Shown here: positions 46,625 to 56,699 of the stretch, piece by piece | Numbering within the stretch: position 1 is the stretch's first letter | How the letters are laid out: the number at the start of each line of letters is the position of its first letter | DNA from: Plasmopara viticola | Lineage: Eukaryota; Oomycota; Peronosporomycetes; Peronosporales; Peronosporaceae | Reading direction: 5' to 3' | Assembly: GCA_001695595.3 (NCBI GenBank) | Contig: MBPM02000107.1 | Location: 1 to 64,000, forward strand | DNA length: 64,000 nucleotides | Notes under the pieces: model-generated | What the model saw: only the letters and a program-made list of their open reading frames with translations | What the model was told of the DNA's origin: nothing | Database searches by the model: none | Position numbers and translations under genes: made by a program

Positions 46625-48152
46625 TCAATACTTGTGTCTGCTATAATTACTCAAAGCAGCCCCACCAACGCTGCCACCTACAGCAGCAGTTGAACCAAAC
46701 TGAAGCCCACTTTGCACGTACGAAGGTTTTCCTCCCAAAAACTTTGCTCCATCGCCGTCGCCTCTGTACGTCACACCTGGAGCATATCTTGCTTGCCGTG
46801 TGTAGCGACTGCCTTGTGTATCGCCCATATTGCCACTGTCCAGTCCGTAACCCATCGAGGATCCGCCCGTAAGAACACTGTTTCCTGCTGCCGCCATTGC
46901 ATTTCGCTGAGGTATCCGTGACATGCCATACGACGACGTTGTTAAAAAGGTAGCCTGCGGCCGTGAATTGCTGAATCCTCCAGCATCCACTACTGGCTGC
47001 TTCTGTCCATACACTCCACTATTACCTCGGCGACTTCCTGACGTTTTCTGTGGCGGTGTAAATGCTGCAACCTTCTCAGTCGATTCCGCTCGTTCGTACT
47101 GCTGGGTATGTCCACTTGGCATAACCTCGGTTAGCGGCATTGTCACATTCAAGTTCACTTGGAAAAATGGGTACTGCAGCGCCTGACTTGACGTCGGCCG
47201 CTGGTTCGGATCAAATTTCAACAAATCCGTCATCAAATGTATTGCCTCTGGACTCGCATTTGGAATCAATTGTGCTAAAGATGTTGGTACAAACTGTGGA
47301 AAGCGATAGTTCATTTGTGCTGCAAGTTTCATCCCTTCAAGCCACGAACTGTGTGTCGGGTTACCCAATACTGAGCAAATCTTGTAAAGTTGATCGCCTT
47401 CACTACTCCCTGGAAAAAGAGGTCGTAATGCAAACAACTCAGCCATGATACAACCCATAGCCCATGCATCGACTGGCGAATTGTACGTAGTCGATCGCAG
47501 CAAAACTTCTGGAGCCCGATACCACCGAGTCGATACGTAGTCGGTAAACGGCGGTCTAGACCGAATTTCCCTCGCTAGCCCAAAATCAGCAACTTTGACC
47601 GTATCACCCTTTACAAGCATATTTTCAGGCTTAATATCTCGGTGAAAAAAACTATGTTTGTGCATAAACGCCAATCCCTGCATCATTTGATACATGAAAT
47701 TTCGTATTTTCGACTCTGGAAAGTGCCGATCGCGTTTTTTCATCGTGTCGTAAAGATTGCATTCCATGTACTCAAAAACGAAGAATAGCTCGTCATTTTC
47801 ACGAATGACTTCCTTGAGCTTGACAATGTTCGGGTGATTTAGTTTCTTCAACGACTGCAACAACAAAACAGACCAACAAAAATCAAACATTGGTCTTTTC
47901 TAAATGGGATTACATCAACACATACATTGACTTCGCGCAATTGCATGCATTCTTCCCACGAGTAAAACTTTTTCTTCATTCGCTTTATTGCTACCTAGAC
48001 GAACAGCAAACAAGCACATTCGACTTTTTTTTCTTGACCCATGTACTTTCATTCGATGCACGCACCACTTCGCCAGACTGGCGATTGACAGCTTTCAGCA
48101 CGGAGCCGTAGGTGCCATCACCCAGCTGCTTGGTCACCTTATAACGATTCAT
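46625..48152 (-). CDS. MAK/ICK/MOK (RCK)-family protein kinase
   Basis: Three exons, 48152-48066, 47994-47926 and 47854-46625, with GT-AG introns of 71 bases each, give 461 residues. The catalytic domain is complete: Gly loop GDGTYGSV (11-18), VAIK Lys33, HRDIKPEN (Asp125), DFG (142-144), activation-loop TDY (156-158) and WYRAPE. The stretch [17 protein letters not shown] and the T-x-Y loop place it in the RCK group rather than the CDKs or MAPKs. Members control intraflagellar transport and flagellar length. The C-terminal 190 residues are Ser/Gly/Tyr-rich and low in complexity, as usual for the group. All motifs and splice sites are intact, so the gene should be active. In an oomycete the expected site is the zoospore flagellar apparatus, but the species may or may not form zoospores. 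Confidence 0.85.
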
Positions 48153-48333
48153 TCTTGTCGTTGTACTTTTCCCACCCAGCAAAATGTGCACCAAAAGGCG
48201 TCGACCTACCCAAAAAAGGTATTTAAAAATAGCTGTAGATAGTTTTTATACGTAACCTAGCAAGAAAAAACTCGACAAATCTTAAACAGCGACAAAATAC
48301 TTATGAAAATCATTTTCTAATTATAGAAACAAC

Positions 48334-49843
48334 ATGAAAACCTGGGAGGCCTTTGGCGCCGGCTTGGCCGTCGTGGCCTCCGTTGTATCAAATCTGGGTG
48401 TAAATATTCAAAAGTATTCGCACTTGAGTGAGGCTGTACGGCCAGTTCATGAACGCCGACCCTACATTCGCCGTCCTGTGTGGTGGGTAGGCTTAATGCT
48501 CGTGTTTTTTGGTAGTTTGGGCGATTTTGCAGCCTTTGGCTTTGCTGCTCAGTCGCTCGTGGCCGCGCTGGGTGGTGGATCGACGCTTGTAGCCAATGTC
48601 TTTACAGCGCAGTGTTTAAATGGAGAAAAACTGCACAAGGTGAGTGGAAGTGAAGAAGCTGTAAAACGAAGGTGTTTTGATATTGTCACGTACTTAGACG
48701 GATGTGAGTGGTGTATTGTTCGTGATCATTGGCGTGGTGATAATTGCTTGTATTGCTGAGCCAAATGTCGATTATCCGCTTCCGGAGCTTGAGTTGAGAT
48801 TTGTCAGAACACGTGAGTTTTGCAAAGATCTGACTGGTATTCCTTGGTGGTATGGTTGACACTGTTTGGGGCTATTGTTGCAGCATTTGTTGTGTACATC
48901 ACTTGTGTTGGAGTTTGTACCGTGAGTATGTTGGCCACTATCAAAGGCACGGTCGCTAATCGGCTTAAGGATCAAATTTATTGGTCCAACAAGCGACAAA
49001 AGAAACTTATGAAGGTTCGTTATGGCGTAAAAGGATTATTGGTCCAATACGATATTGATTTGCCATAATTATAATTTTTGTCTTCAGGAAATCCAACTTC
49101 GAGTTGGAAGGCTTGAACAAAGACTTTTAGATATGGAAGTCAAGTTATTGCAAGTTACGACGCCCCCTGCGCCATTGCCAACAGGTCTGACTCATCCATC
49201 TGCAATGAGCAGAGAATTACGAGAGTTGATTAATACAACAAACACAGATGACGCTGAGACTGAGGAAGATGCTGCTGCTCGTGAAAACCGAGTGCCGTAT
49301 TACTACGCTATTTGCTCTGGTATCGTTGGGGCCATGACTGTGTTATTAGCCAAGTGCTCGGCTATCATGATTGCTTTGACGCTCAAGGGAGACAATCAGT
49401 TCAAGTATGGTCTGACGTACATGTTTTTGGGTGGTATGGTTGTCTGCATTCTTGTGCAAACGCACTTTCTCAACATGGCGACGACCATGGGGGACATCAT
49501 GACTGTATTTCCCACTTTTCAGGCTTGTTGGATATCATTTAGTGTTGTGGGAGGTGTGGTCTTTTATCAGAACGACGACGAACCTTTTTCTACAACGGAC
49601 AAAGTGTTTTATCCCTTGGCGCTTCTTTCTGTTGCCTTTGGTGTCGGGCTGCTTGTGCAACACAACACCTCGTCTTTTGATCTCATGCGGAAAGGTAGTG
49701 GCGACCTTGGATTGAAGTCACGTCTTTTTGCGCTAGGTACTCACGACAACGACATCTTGTTGAATGCAGACGCGTCCATGAGCTCGCCGCTGCTTTCTGC
49801 AGACCCGCGAGAAAACGAGGGCTACCTTCATCTCAGCGCTTAA
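48334..49843 (+). CDS. NIPA-family magnesium transporter
   Basis: Exons 48334-48639, 48698-49014 and 49088-49843 are separated by GT-AG introns of 58 and 73 bases and give about 458 residues. Family features are SNLGVNIQKYSHL in the first helix, FGFAAQSLVAALGGGSTLVANV and further helices (VLFVIIGVVIIACIAEP, YYYAICSGIVGAMTVLLAKC, MFLGGMVVCILVQTHFL), about nine membrane segments in all. NIPA proteins carry Mg2+ across plasma or endosomal membranes. Exon 2 has 317 bases, one fewer than the phase requires. The frame breaks at the T-run 48818-48821, and one extra T would restore continuity from TRE to RSDWYSLVVW. This looks like a homopolymer consensus error, although a real mutation cannot be excluded. 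A charged cytosolic loop separates the two halves. Confidence 0.82.
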
Positions 49844-49958
49844 AAGTATAGATTGAAGATAATTAAGTCGAAGCTGATGAAAGTCGTATATTGATGTGCA
49901 CATATAAGTAGTCTATGTACGTCTTGGTGCATGTTGCAACGGCGCGTCGTGTCAAATT

Positions 49959-52496
49959 CTAGTCATCTTCCACAACAATGTCAGGAAAATCATCATCATA
50001 GTCGTCTGCCTCAACCATTGCGATAGGCTTTTCGTTGAAATTATGCGTCGTTGGCTCGTTCTTTTCGATAACGTCATTGTATTTTTTGTCAACAATCTCT
50101 TCGTTTACAACTTTCGTAAATGTCGCCTTCGGCCGAACGTCGTCATAATCTTCTTCATCATCTTCTTCTTCCTCGGTGACGGCGCTCCCTTCGCTCTTCG
50201 CGTTCTTCACTTTAGTTGCCTCATCGTTTTTAATGTCTCCATTAAATTTCTCGCCAACAATCTGCTCGTTAACGACTTCAATCGATGCCGCCTGAGGCCG
50301 AACGTCGTCATAATCTTCTTCATTATCTTCTTCGGTAACAGCACGAGTTTCACTCTTCGCGCGCTTCACATTCACCAGCTCAGCCTTCTCATCCTTTTCC
50401 GCACTATCAGTTTGTTCGATTTCGTCCCAGTCCAGAGCATCACCTTGAACTGTGAAATTCGTCGTAGGCTTCAGGTTAGCACCAAAGTGGTAGCTGTCCT
50501 GTTCCTTATTAGTATTTTGATTTTGTAGGGCGATTGTCATCGGAGGTGCACGCGGATGTAGCACTGCCTCGCCAGCGTTAAGTGCTACAAGCTGAAATGT
50601 CGACAAAGTATCATTGCTGCCAATGTTACGGTTTTGCCAGTATCGAAGTCCACGAAGCAAGTTCGTCCCATGCGAGCCTGAGGTGTCAGTAGTCATCGCA
50701 TCTGACAAAAGAGCAAGCGCCACAGGATCAATGACAAGATGAGCTTGGCTTGAAATTCCACGACGACGCTTAGCGGCTTTTAGAACCAGTTCACTGGCTG
50801 ACGAACGACACTGCTGTGGCAGCAAGCCTCCATAGACACTCACACAACCAGCTATAGCCGTCATGATAGCGTCGAAAGTCAGTGCAAGTGTGCTTTCGTC
50901 ACGCAACGTCACAAATTTTCTTTCTTGGTCTGCGTTGCCGCCTTTTAAAGCCGCTAGAGTTGCCGCAACAGCCGCTTGACGCTTTCGCTTCTTGCTCTTA
51001 TATCCAGTATTCTTTGAGTCGTTCTGCTGCGCAGACACTGCTGAAGCCACAATTCTAGACGTAGTTGAAGTACTTGTCGTTTCATCAAGACAGCGCTTGC
51101 AGCGCGAGACCAACTCATATAGCAAAGGCACACCAAATTTCTCGACAGTGCTGGCACCCAGACGATGCGCACAAACTGCTGTAGCATGGGACAGAGCTTG
51201 AAGATCTTCACCGTCACCCACGCTTTCAAAAGCAAGCAAAAGCACACGCATGATTTTGCTAGCATGACGCAAGGCACATATACCAGCGCGCTCAATTGAT
51301 GCACTCAAAATACGAAGAGCTTGGACGTATACACGCGGTAGCACAGCGTAAACAACACTAAGTGGAAGACGCACACCATCGTCTGACACACCCGTATGCT
51401 TGCCCACCTCGTGTGCACGTACTCCCATCGCACGTCGCGCAAATTGAATAATGTGTGGCAGCACTTGTTGCACCTCACGTTCCGTAATCTGTCCACGACT
51501 TTGACTACCAGTACGAACACTCAACAATTCGTGTAGCACCATTAAAGCACGATTCATTCGATTCAGCGTTACATCTGCACGTTGGTACACTGACGATTGT
51601 TGACTAACGGCTTCTTGAACCCAAGGATTCGTTCCCAAATCTTCCTCTGTCAAAGCCGTCGTAGTAGCGCGTTTACCTGCTAGCAAGTCGAGCTGCTGGT
51701 GGGCTGCCTCAACAGACTTCAGAGACATCTGACTCCACTTTTGCTGTGGCATATCAGACGCATTGCATAGCAGCGCTAAGCACACTGTTGCTTTTTGGAC
51801 CACCTCCTCATTGGCGGCGCTTCCGTCAACAGTAAAAAACAGCTTATTTACGCATGCGGACTCAATCTTCACAGTAAAAGTCCTGAACGACTTAGGAGTC
51901 ACACACAGTAGCGTTGCAATTAGCTCTAACAGAGCAATTGTCATTGACTCGTTACTGCTTCGTCGCTTGCTTGATAGCAACACCACCAGCGACTGGAGCA
52001 GCTTCGCCAGCAGCTCTTGCGCTTCTCGGCGCGTATCTGGACAATACAGTTCCACGTTAAGCAGCAACACACGCACCACGCCACATATGGCAGCTGTAGC
52101 TTGTTCCACATCCTCGTCGACCGACTTGATCGATTGCTGCCGCTTTAGGGCTTTCATGGCTCGTTCCAGCAGGTTAATGACCAGCGCTTCGAGTCGTTCT
52201 AATGGACTTTGACGTACTGTTGTCAGCATCAGCTCCCATCCTAAACGAGAAGCTTTTGGAGAAGATTCGATGAGCTCCATTAGTCTGGTGTGCCATTTGG
52301 ACAACGCTTTGCCGTCCGTGACCAGTTTAAATATGTTGTGATGCTCCAAAGCTTTGCACAGAGTCTCTTGCTGGCTTGAGAAGGTAGCAAGAGCAGCACC
52401 ATTAGACGCCAAGTCACTAGAAAGTGCCAAAGCAAGGACTGATGACAGCAAGTTGCGTGCTAGGGCCTTCTCCGCTTCGCCTGAGCTTAAAGCCAT
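49959..52496 (-). CDS. RIX1/PELP1-like ribosome biogenesis protein
   Basis: A single-exon frame gives 845 residues from the ATG at 52496; the frame is open to 52547 but only through a TTG. The body is a long array of Leu/Ala-rich helices of armadillo style with the RIX1 N-terminal pattern (KWHTRLMELIESSP, RLGWELMLTTVRQSP). The C-terminal 200 residues hold a basic KSKKRKRQ cluster and then a strongly acidic tail, as in PELP1. The family, with IPI1/TEX10 and IPI3/WDR18, works in maturation of pre-60S ribosomes in the nucleus. The acidic tail contains a two-unit internal repeat (VTEEDNEEDYDDVRP and VTEEEEDDEEDYDDVRP, each followed by VVNE..IV). It is convergent with the transporter gene, with 115 bases between stops. 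Confidence 0.75.
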   Translation of the reverse strand: MALSSGEAEKALARNLLSSVLALALSSDLASNGAALATFSSQQETLCKALEHHNIFKLVTDGKALSKWHTRLMELIESSPKASRLGWELMLTTVRQSPLERLEALVINLLERAMKALKRQQSIKSVDEDVEQATAAICGVVRVLLLNVELYCPDTRREAQELLAKLLQSLVVLLSSKRRSSNESMTIALLELIATLLCVTPKSFRTFTVKIESACVNKLFFTVDGSAANEEVVQKATVCLALLCNASDMPQQKWSQMSLKSVEAAHQQLDLLAGKRATTTALTEEDLGTNPWVQEAVSQQSSVYQRADVTLNRMNRALMVLHELLSVRTGSQSRGQITEREVQQVLPHIIQFARRAMGVRAHEVGKHTGVSDDGVRLPLSVVYAVLPRVYVQALRILSASIERAGICALRHASKIMRVLLLAFESVGDGEDLQALSHATAVCAHRLGASTVEKFGVPLLYELVSRCKRCLDETTSTSTTSRIVASAVSAQQNDSKNTGYKSKKRKRQAAVAATLAALKGGNADQERKFVTLRDESTLALTFDAIMTAIAGCVSVYGGLLPQQCRSSASELVLKAAKRRRGISSQAHLVIDPVALALLSDAMTTDTSGSHGTNLLRGLRYWQNRNIGSNDTLSTFQLVALNAGEAVLHPRAPPMTIALQNQNTNKEQDSYHFGANLKPTTNFTVQGDALDWDEIEQTDSAEKDEKAELVNVKRAKSETRAVTEEDNEEDYDDVRPQAASIEVVNEQIVGEKFNGDIKNDEATKVKNAKSEGSAVTEEEEDDEEDYDDVRPKATFTKVVNEEIVDKKYNDVIEKNEPTTHNFNEKPIAMVEADDYDDDFPDIVVEDD
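50081..50360 (-). repeat. Two-unit coding repeat in the acidic tail
   Basis: Within the RIX1/PELP1-like gene, two adjacent units of about 130-140 bases encode EDYDDVRP followed by VVNEQIVGEKFN in one unit and VVNEEIVDKKYN in the other. They differ by several substitutions and by the length of the Glu/Asp run. Confidence 0.75.
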
Positions 52497-52816
52497 GCGA
52501 GATGCTTGGTCGTAGCTCGCTCGACGAAAGCGGATATTTTCAGCCAATGATAGATCTATGACTTCGAATCAATACCGGTATTATTGCAGCGACACATTGT
52601 CCGAAGTAAATGCCGCTTTACATCCCTTATAGTTGCCAAGTTGATGTGCTGTACGGCGATACGAGACACCAAATATTTTCGGGGTGTCAAATACTCGGTG
52701 TTTTTCCGCCCAACGGTTCAGATGACTAAGTAACTTTAGACTGCAATTTATACACAAATGCTTACAGTGCTCTCCATTGCATCAAAAAGCAGCACAAGTT
52801 GGATTGCGGTTTGTTT

Positions 52817-53161
52817 AAGATTTCGTAATGTAATGTATTACGTTATCGCGTTGCCAAGATATGCACGTGCTAGGCTCAGTTTGGCTAGTCCACGGCATAG
52901 AGTGGTGTCCGCATACGTCGGGTCTCGTTCGGCGGGCAGTGCAGCCAGCACCGAGATCGTGAGGGTCTTCCATTAATTTGTGTATCTCTGACTTGGCAAG
53001 AGCCCAGGTGGCGCCCTGGTGCTGGAGACCGTCGCGTCGAGGGTGAGACTCGTTGAAGACCTGCAGACGCCCGAGAGCACCTGCCCGAAGCGCGCGAGCA
53101 TTTAGCCCCCGCGCTTGGAAGGAGGGCATCACCCCAACCTTTTCCAAGCGAAGATTTCGTA
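52817..53161 (-). repeat. SINE-like element, copy D
   Basis: The body at about 52828-53150 is flanked by an 11-base perfect target-site duplication, AAGATTTCGTA, at 52817-52827 and 53151-53161. The head (GGAAAAGGTTGGGG on the minus strand) is complete and the pentamer tail is short and degenerate. It sits about 320 bases upstream of the RIX1/PELP1-like start, close enough to lie in its promoter region. Confidence 0.87.
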
Positions 53162-55929
53162 TGTTATATAAGATACCCATATCATAGCAGGCGAATCTGG
53201 GAATGCAAGCATTAGTAGTATTGCTAATGGTTTGTAGACTGTCTTATACAACTAACTGTAGCTGCTTTCTGATGGGTGTCGGTGTTTAAAACATCATATG
53301 ACTCATGTGTACAATGTAGACCAATTGTGACGTACGTGTTACCCCGTTTCATTATTTTTGCTTTGAAATAAGGTCTTACGCATACAAAAATGACAGTGAA
53401 TTAAAGGACCGCGCTACAAACAGTGTCGGCATATGGCTTCGCCGTTGAAGCGCGAGTATACTCAACAATTACTACAATATGTGGTCCGTGAAAGTATTTA
53501 AGACGACCGAGCGGGTAAGATTCTATCGCACAGTAAAAGCACGACCACCTTACGAATATAGACGTGTTGCTCCTCGAAGTGGTCGGGCTCGAATGTTAAA
53601 GAAGGTGGCCGACGAAGGCAGCAATCCTTGGCTTACGCTTTTATAACCAAATCAATAAGAGAATACCTGTCAAGCTAATACAAATATGCTCTATGTATAA
53701 CATGGATGAAAACAGTGTACTGCATTTTATGGTTTCGGGGACACCAAATACCTAATATAGTCTATAGAAGAATCTATTGTGCAACAGCGGCTTACGGATT
53801 TAACAAAAGAAATCTCTACAAGCTAAGGATATCATTAATGTCTTGCTGAGCAATGCAGCATTATGAAAATGAAAAAAAGTTATCATCTAAGTTTATGTTC
53901 GTGTATGGTCAGCTACGCACATATATCTACTTAATGGCCGCTGTAAGTAAAAATGAACTGATGCGCGAGAGAGCATCACCCGGGGGCCACGAGCTCAACA
54001 ACTTCTAAAGCGCTAGTTGAGTAATCAAATCACGCAACGCAGTCGGTGTGGCCGCTACGTAAAATCGACTGATTTGTTTGCGCCATGGGCATCAACGACC
54101 TGAACACAAACTTTAATTAGGGCCAAAACCACCACGATATTAAAGTTAAAATAAGGATAGAATTGTAGCCTTATGGATAGTATGAAAGTATGAAGGATGA
54201 AAGCACTTTAGATCGAAAAAGTGACACGAGAGATTTGTAAAAAGTGTAGATCTGATATTAAATCACGTATTGATCTGATATCAACGGATGAGCAAACACA
54301 AATAATAAGTCAGTCCGCACTTAATAACATAAAGTTACTGATTGGTGACGGCGATGTGCATGCTCTCCCATCTTTTCTCAGCTGCACAAAGTTAATTTTC
54401 AAGACTAGTCGGATAAGCCAAAGACTGGCACTGTACATTGCAGGCTTCTTTCTTCTAGATTGTGCTCTGAACACAATTTGCTGCATAAAAACATGCGCTC
54501 GAGTACACGATGAAATGTAAGGAGCGCGTGAACATAGCTTCGAGAAAGATGCTTGCATACGACAATTTTTTTGGTCGAGCCAACAATGCATCGAGACCAC
54601 CCGCTAGACTACTTTCAAAGTTGAGCAACCTTAAAGCTTGGCCCGATACCAATCGAAAGAAAATGCGAAATGTTTGGATCTCGCACGCATGAAAAACAAC
54701 ACATTTGGGAAGCGAATTGGCGAAATTAAGACGATTGGGCCTAAAAGCAACATTGCAAATAAAAAACCTTTTAATATATAAACTCTACATTTTGCCATCT
54801 ACTGCGCATGAGACCATTTTTTTGGCTATGTGCCCAAATCCCACAGACCCTGCATTCTTCGTCACGCCGAGTCAAATCGATAGCACAAACACTTAAGGGC
54901 TGAAATGCGGATATTGGTGAAGGAAAGCGATCTATGGGAGTTCGAAAGTGAGTAGATATCATCGGATCTTCTTGGTAGCAAGCTGGATCATGTGCCGATG
55001 TAGCAGAACATCCTTAAAATAGGCATTATCTATTTACGATGGAAAGCTTTCAGCTAGTTTACATCGACTAAAGACAATTTCGATGCCTGGTCAAAATTTA
55101 TAGGACATTTCTAGGGAAGGGTGCTGTCGAGGAAACTTTTTCTCTGTCAAAGACTTTTGCTACGATGGTAGAGGATGGCGATGGTGTGCTAGAGCACACT
55201 AGCATAGTCAAGAACAGCTAGAAACGGTTTTTTTGGTGTGTTAGGACGACATATTCCTTAAAGAATTGTGTTAGTCAAATCAGTCTTCACTATGTTTCGA
55301 CGGTTGCATTCTCACACGCCCACACAAGAGCTTGTGGCCTCGCTCCTACTCCATTGAGAGATGAAGCGCATGAAGCAAGGACGCGACAAAGATGAGTCTG
55401 ATCGTACGCTCATATTGCAAGACATAATCACAAAAGCTAATAGGTATCACCTAGGCTCACGAGTGTCTAGAGAGCAAGAGCATTATATATCCATGGGTCA
55501 TATGAAGTTCCGTGAAAGTGCAAAGCAGCAGCGGCAGCATCGCACTAGTAACGCAAATGGTGACGGATTCCCATTCCTTCATTTTGTCCATTACTCTCAC
55601 TGCAAAAGCAAAAACCTTACTTCTAGTGGGGACATCTTCCCAAAAATAAACTTCGACACACCAGTTCTGAAATCTATCACGCTTCACCGGACCCGTGGCC
55701 CACACTGCCCTTCATCTTCACCTAAGTGAACTTATCTTACAGTTTGCACGCTGTAGACAAAGCTCTGGGTAAGCCGTCATCGCACAACTTTTGTCTTGGC
55801 CAGTAGGAATGCCCGCGCCTACTTTTCACTACGGCGCCGAGGAGCTGGATCGAAAAATTCGCTACGGCCCTATGGGTACTTGATACTCATCGATGCTAAG
55901 CGATAGCGCTGTGGATACTACCGCTTGTC
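53162..55929. other. Gene-poor region, nothing recognised
   Basis: Frames reach at most 122 codons (plus, 55361-55729, no domain seen). The sequence adjoins a retroelement gag relic and may be further decayed parts of that element. Confidence 0.45.
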
Positions 55930-56690
55930 TATTTGTACACAACAAATATGAGCTGTGTTACCCATCTTACGTCAGCGTAAACACTTCTCGATAATCTCTT
56001 GACGCTTGTGTCCGTTGCCTTGTACCGACATCAAAGACAAGTTCATCGGCTCCCGATCGCTGTAAAATGGTATGGCGTTTAATCAACATGGGCTTGACGC
56101 ATGTTATATGTTTCTTGAAGAGCGAGGTTGATCGCAATGTTCATCGTTGCAGGATGCTCGCGAAACAATGCGTCCAGATTGATCCATCAATCAGACCTTT
56201 TATTAACGTCACCACTTGGGTTGCTTCGTCGACTGGCTCGCTTTTGCTACTTAACACCAAGTGTCGGAAACGTTGAGCATAATTGTGCAGGTCTAGCCGG
56301 CCTTGGCGTAAATCCATAACGTCAGCGTGAGCTCGAACATTTGCACATTGGGAGGTCAAATGCTTGCTTGAGGTCACACTTGAAAGGGTTGGACGTTGAA
56401 AAGCAGACTACATCGGTCATTTTCTTTCCGAACGCCCAGGTCTTTGCATGTCCGCCGACCTTCGGCATAGCAAACATTACTTGCTGAGCTGGTTAGATCA
56501 ACTGCGAGCATCAATAAAAGTGCCCGACTCAAAGAATCATTTCAGAAGAGGCTTAATCTTGTGTTGCGACTTCGAGTTTGAGAGTAGTTGCGGCCTGCTA
56601 TTGATTGTTCATAACCTCCTGATGCATAAGTCGAACGACAGTCATCTTCTGCTTTTTTAAAGAGAAAGTAGACAACATCAGGCCAACATT
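55930..56690 (-). pseudogene. Ty3/gypsy retrotransposon gag remnant
   Basis: Minus-strand frames in sequence show MFAMPKVGGHAKTWAFGKKM (about 56480-56420), then the capsid segment DLHNYAQRFRHLVLSSKSEP with VVTLIKGLIDGSIWTH (56290-56165), then REPMNLS (about 56050). A degenerate CCHC knuckle follows, KCLR*RKMGNTAHIC, with a TGA in place of the second Cys and Asn in place of His (about 55990-55940). This is the order of gag in oomycete gypsy elements. No pol, LTR or primer-binding site was recognised nearby. It is an old, dead fragment. Confidence 0.6.
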
Positions 56691-56699
56691 ATCCGCATT

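Noticed and set aside
52815..53180. 121-codon frame through SINE-like copy D
   Set aside because: The frame lies inside a repeat whose copies carry target-site duplications; it is not a single-copy gene.
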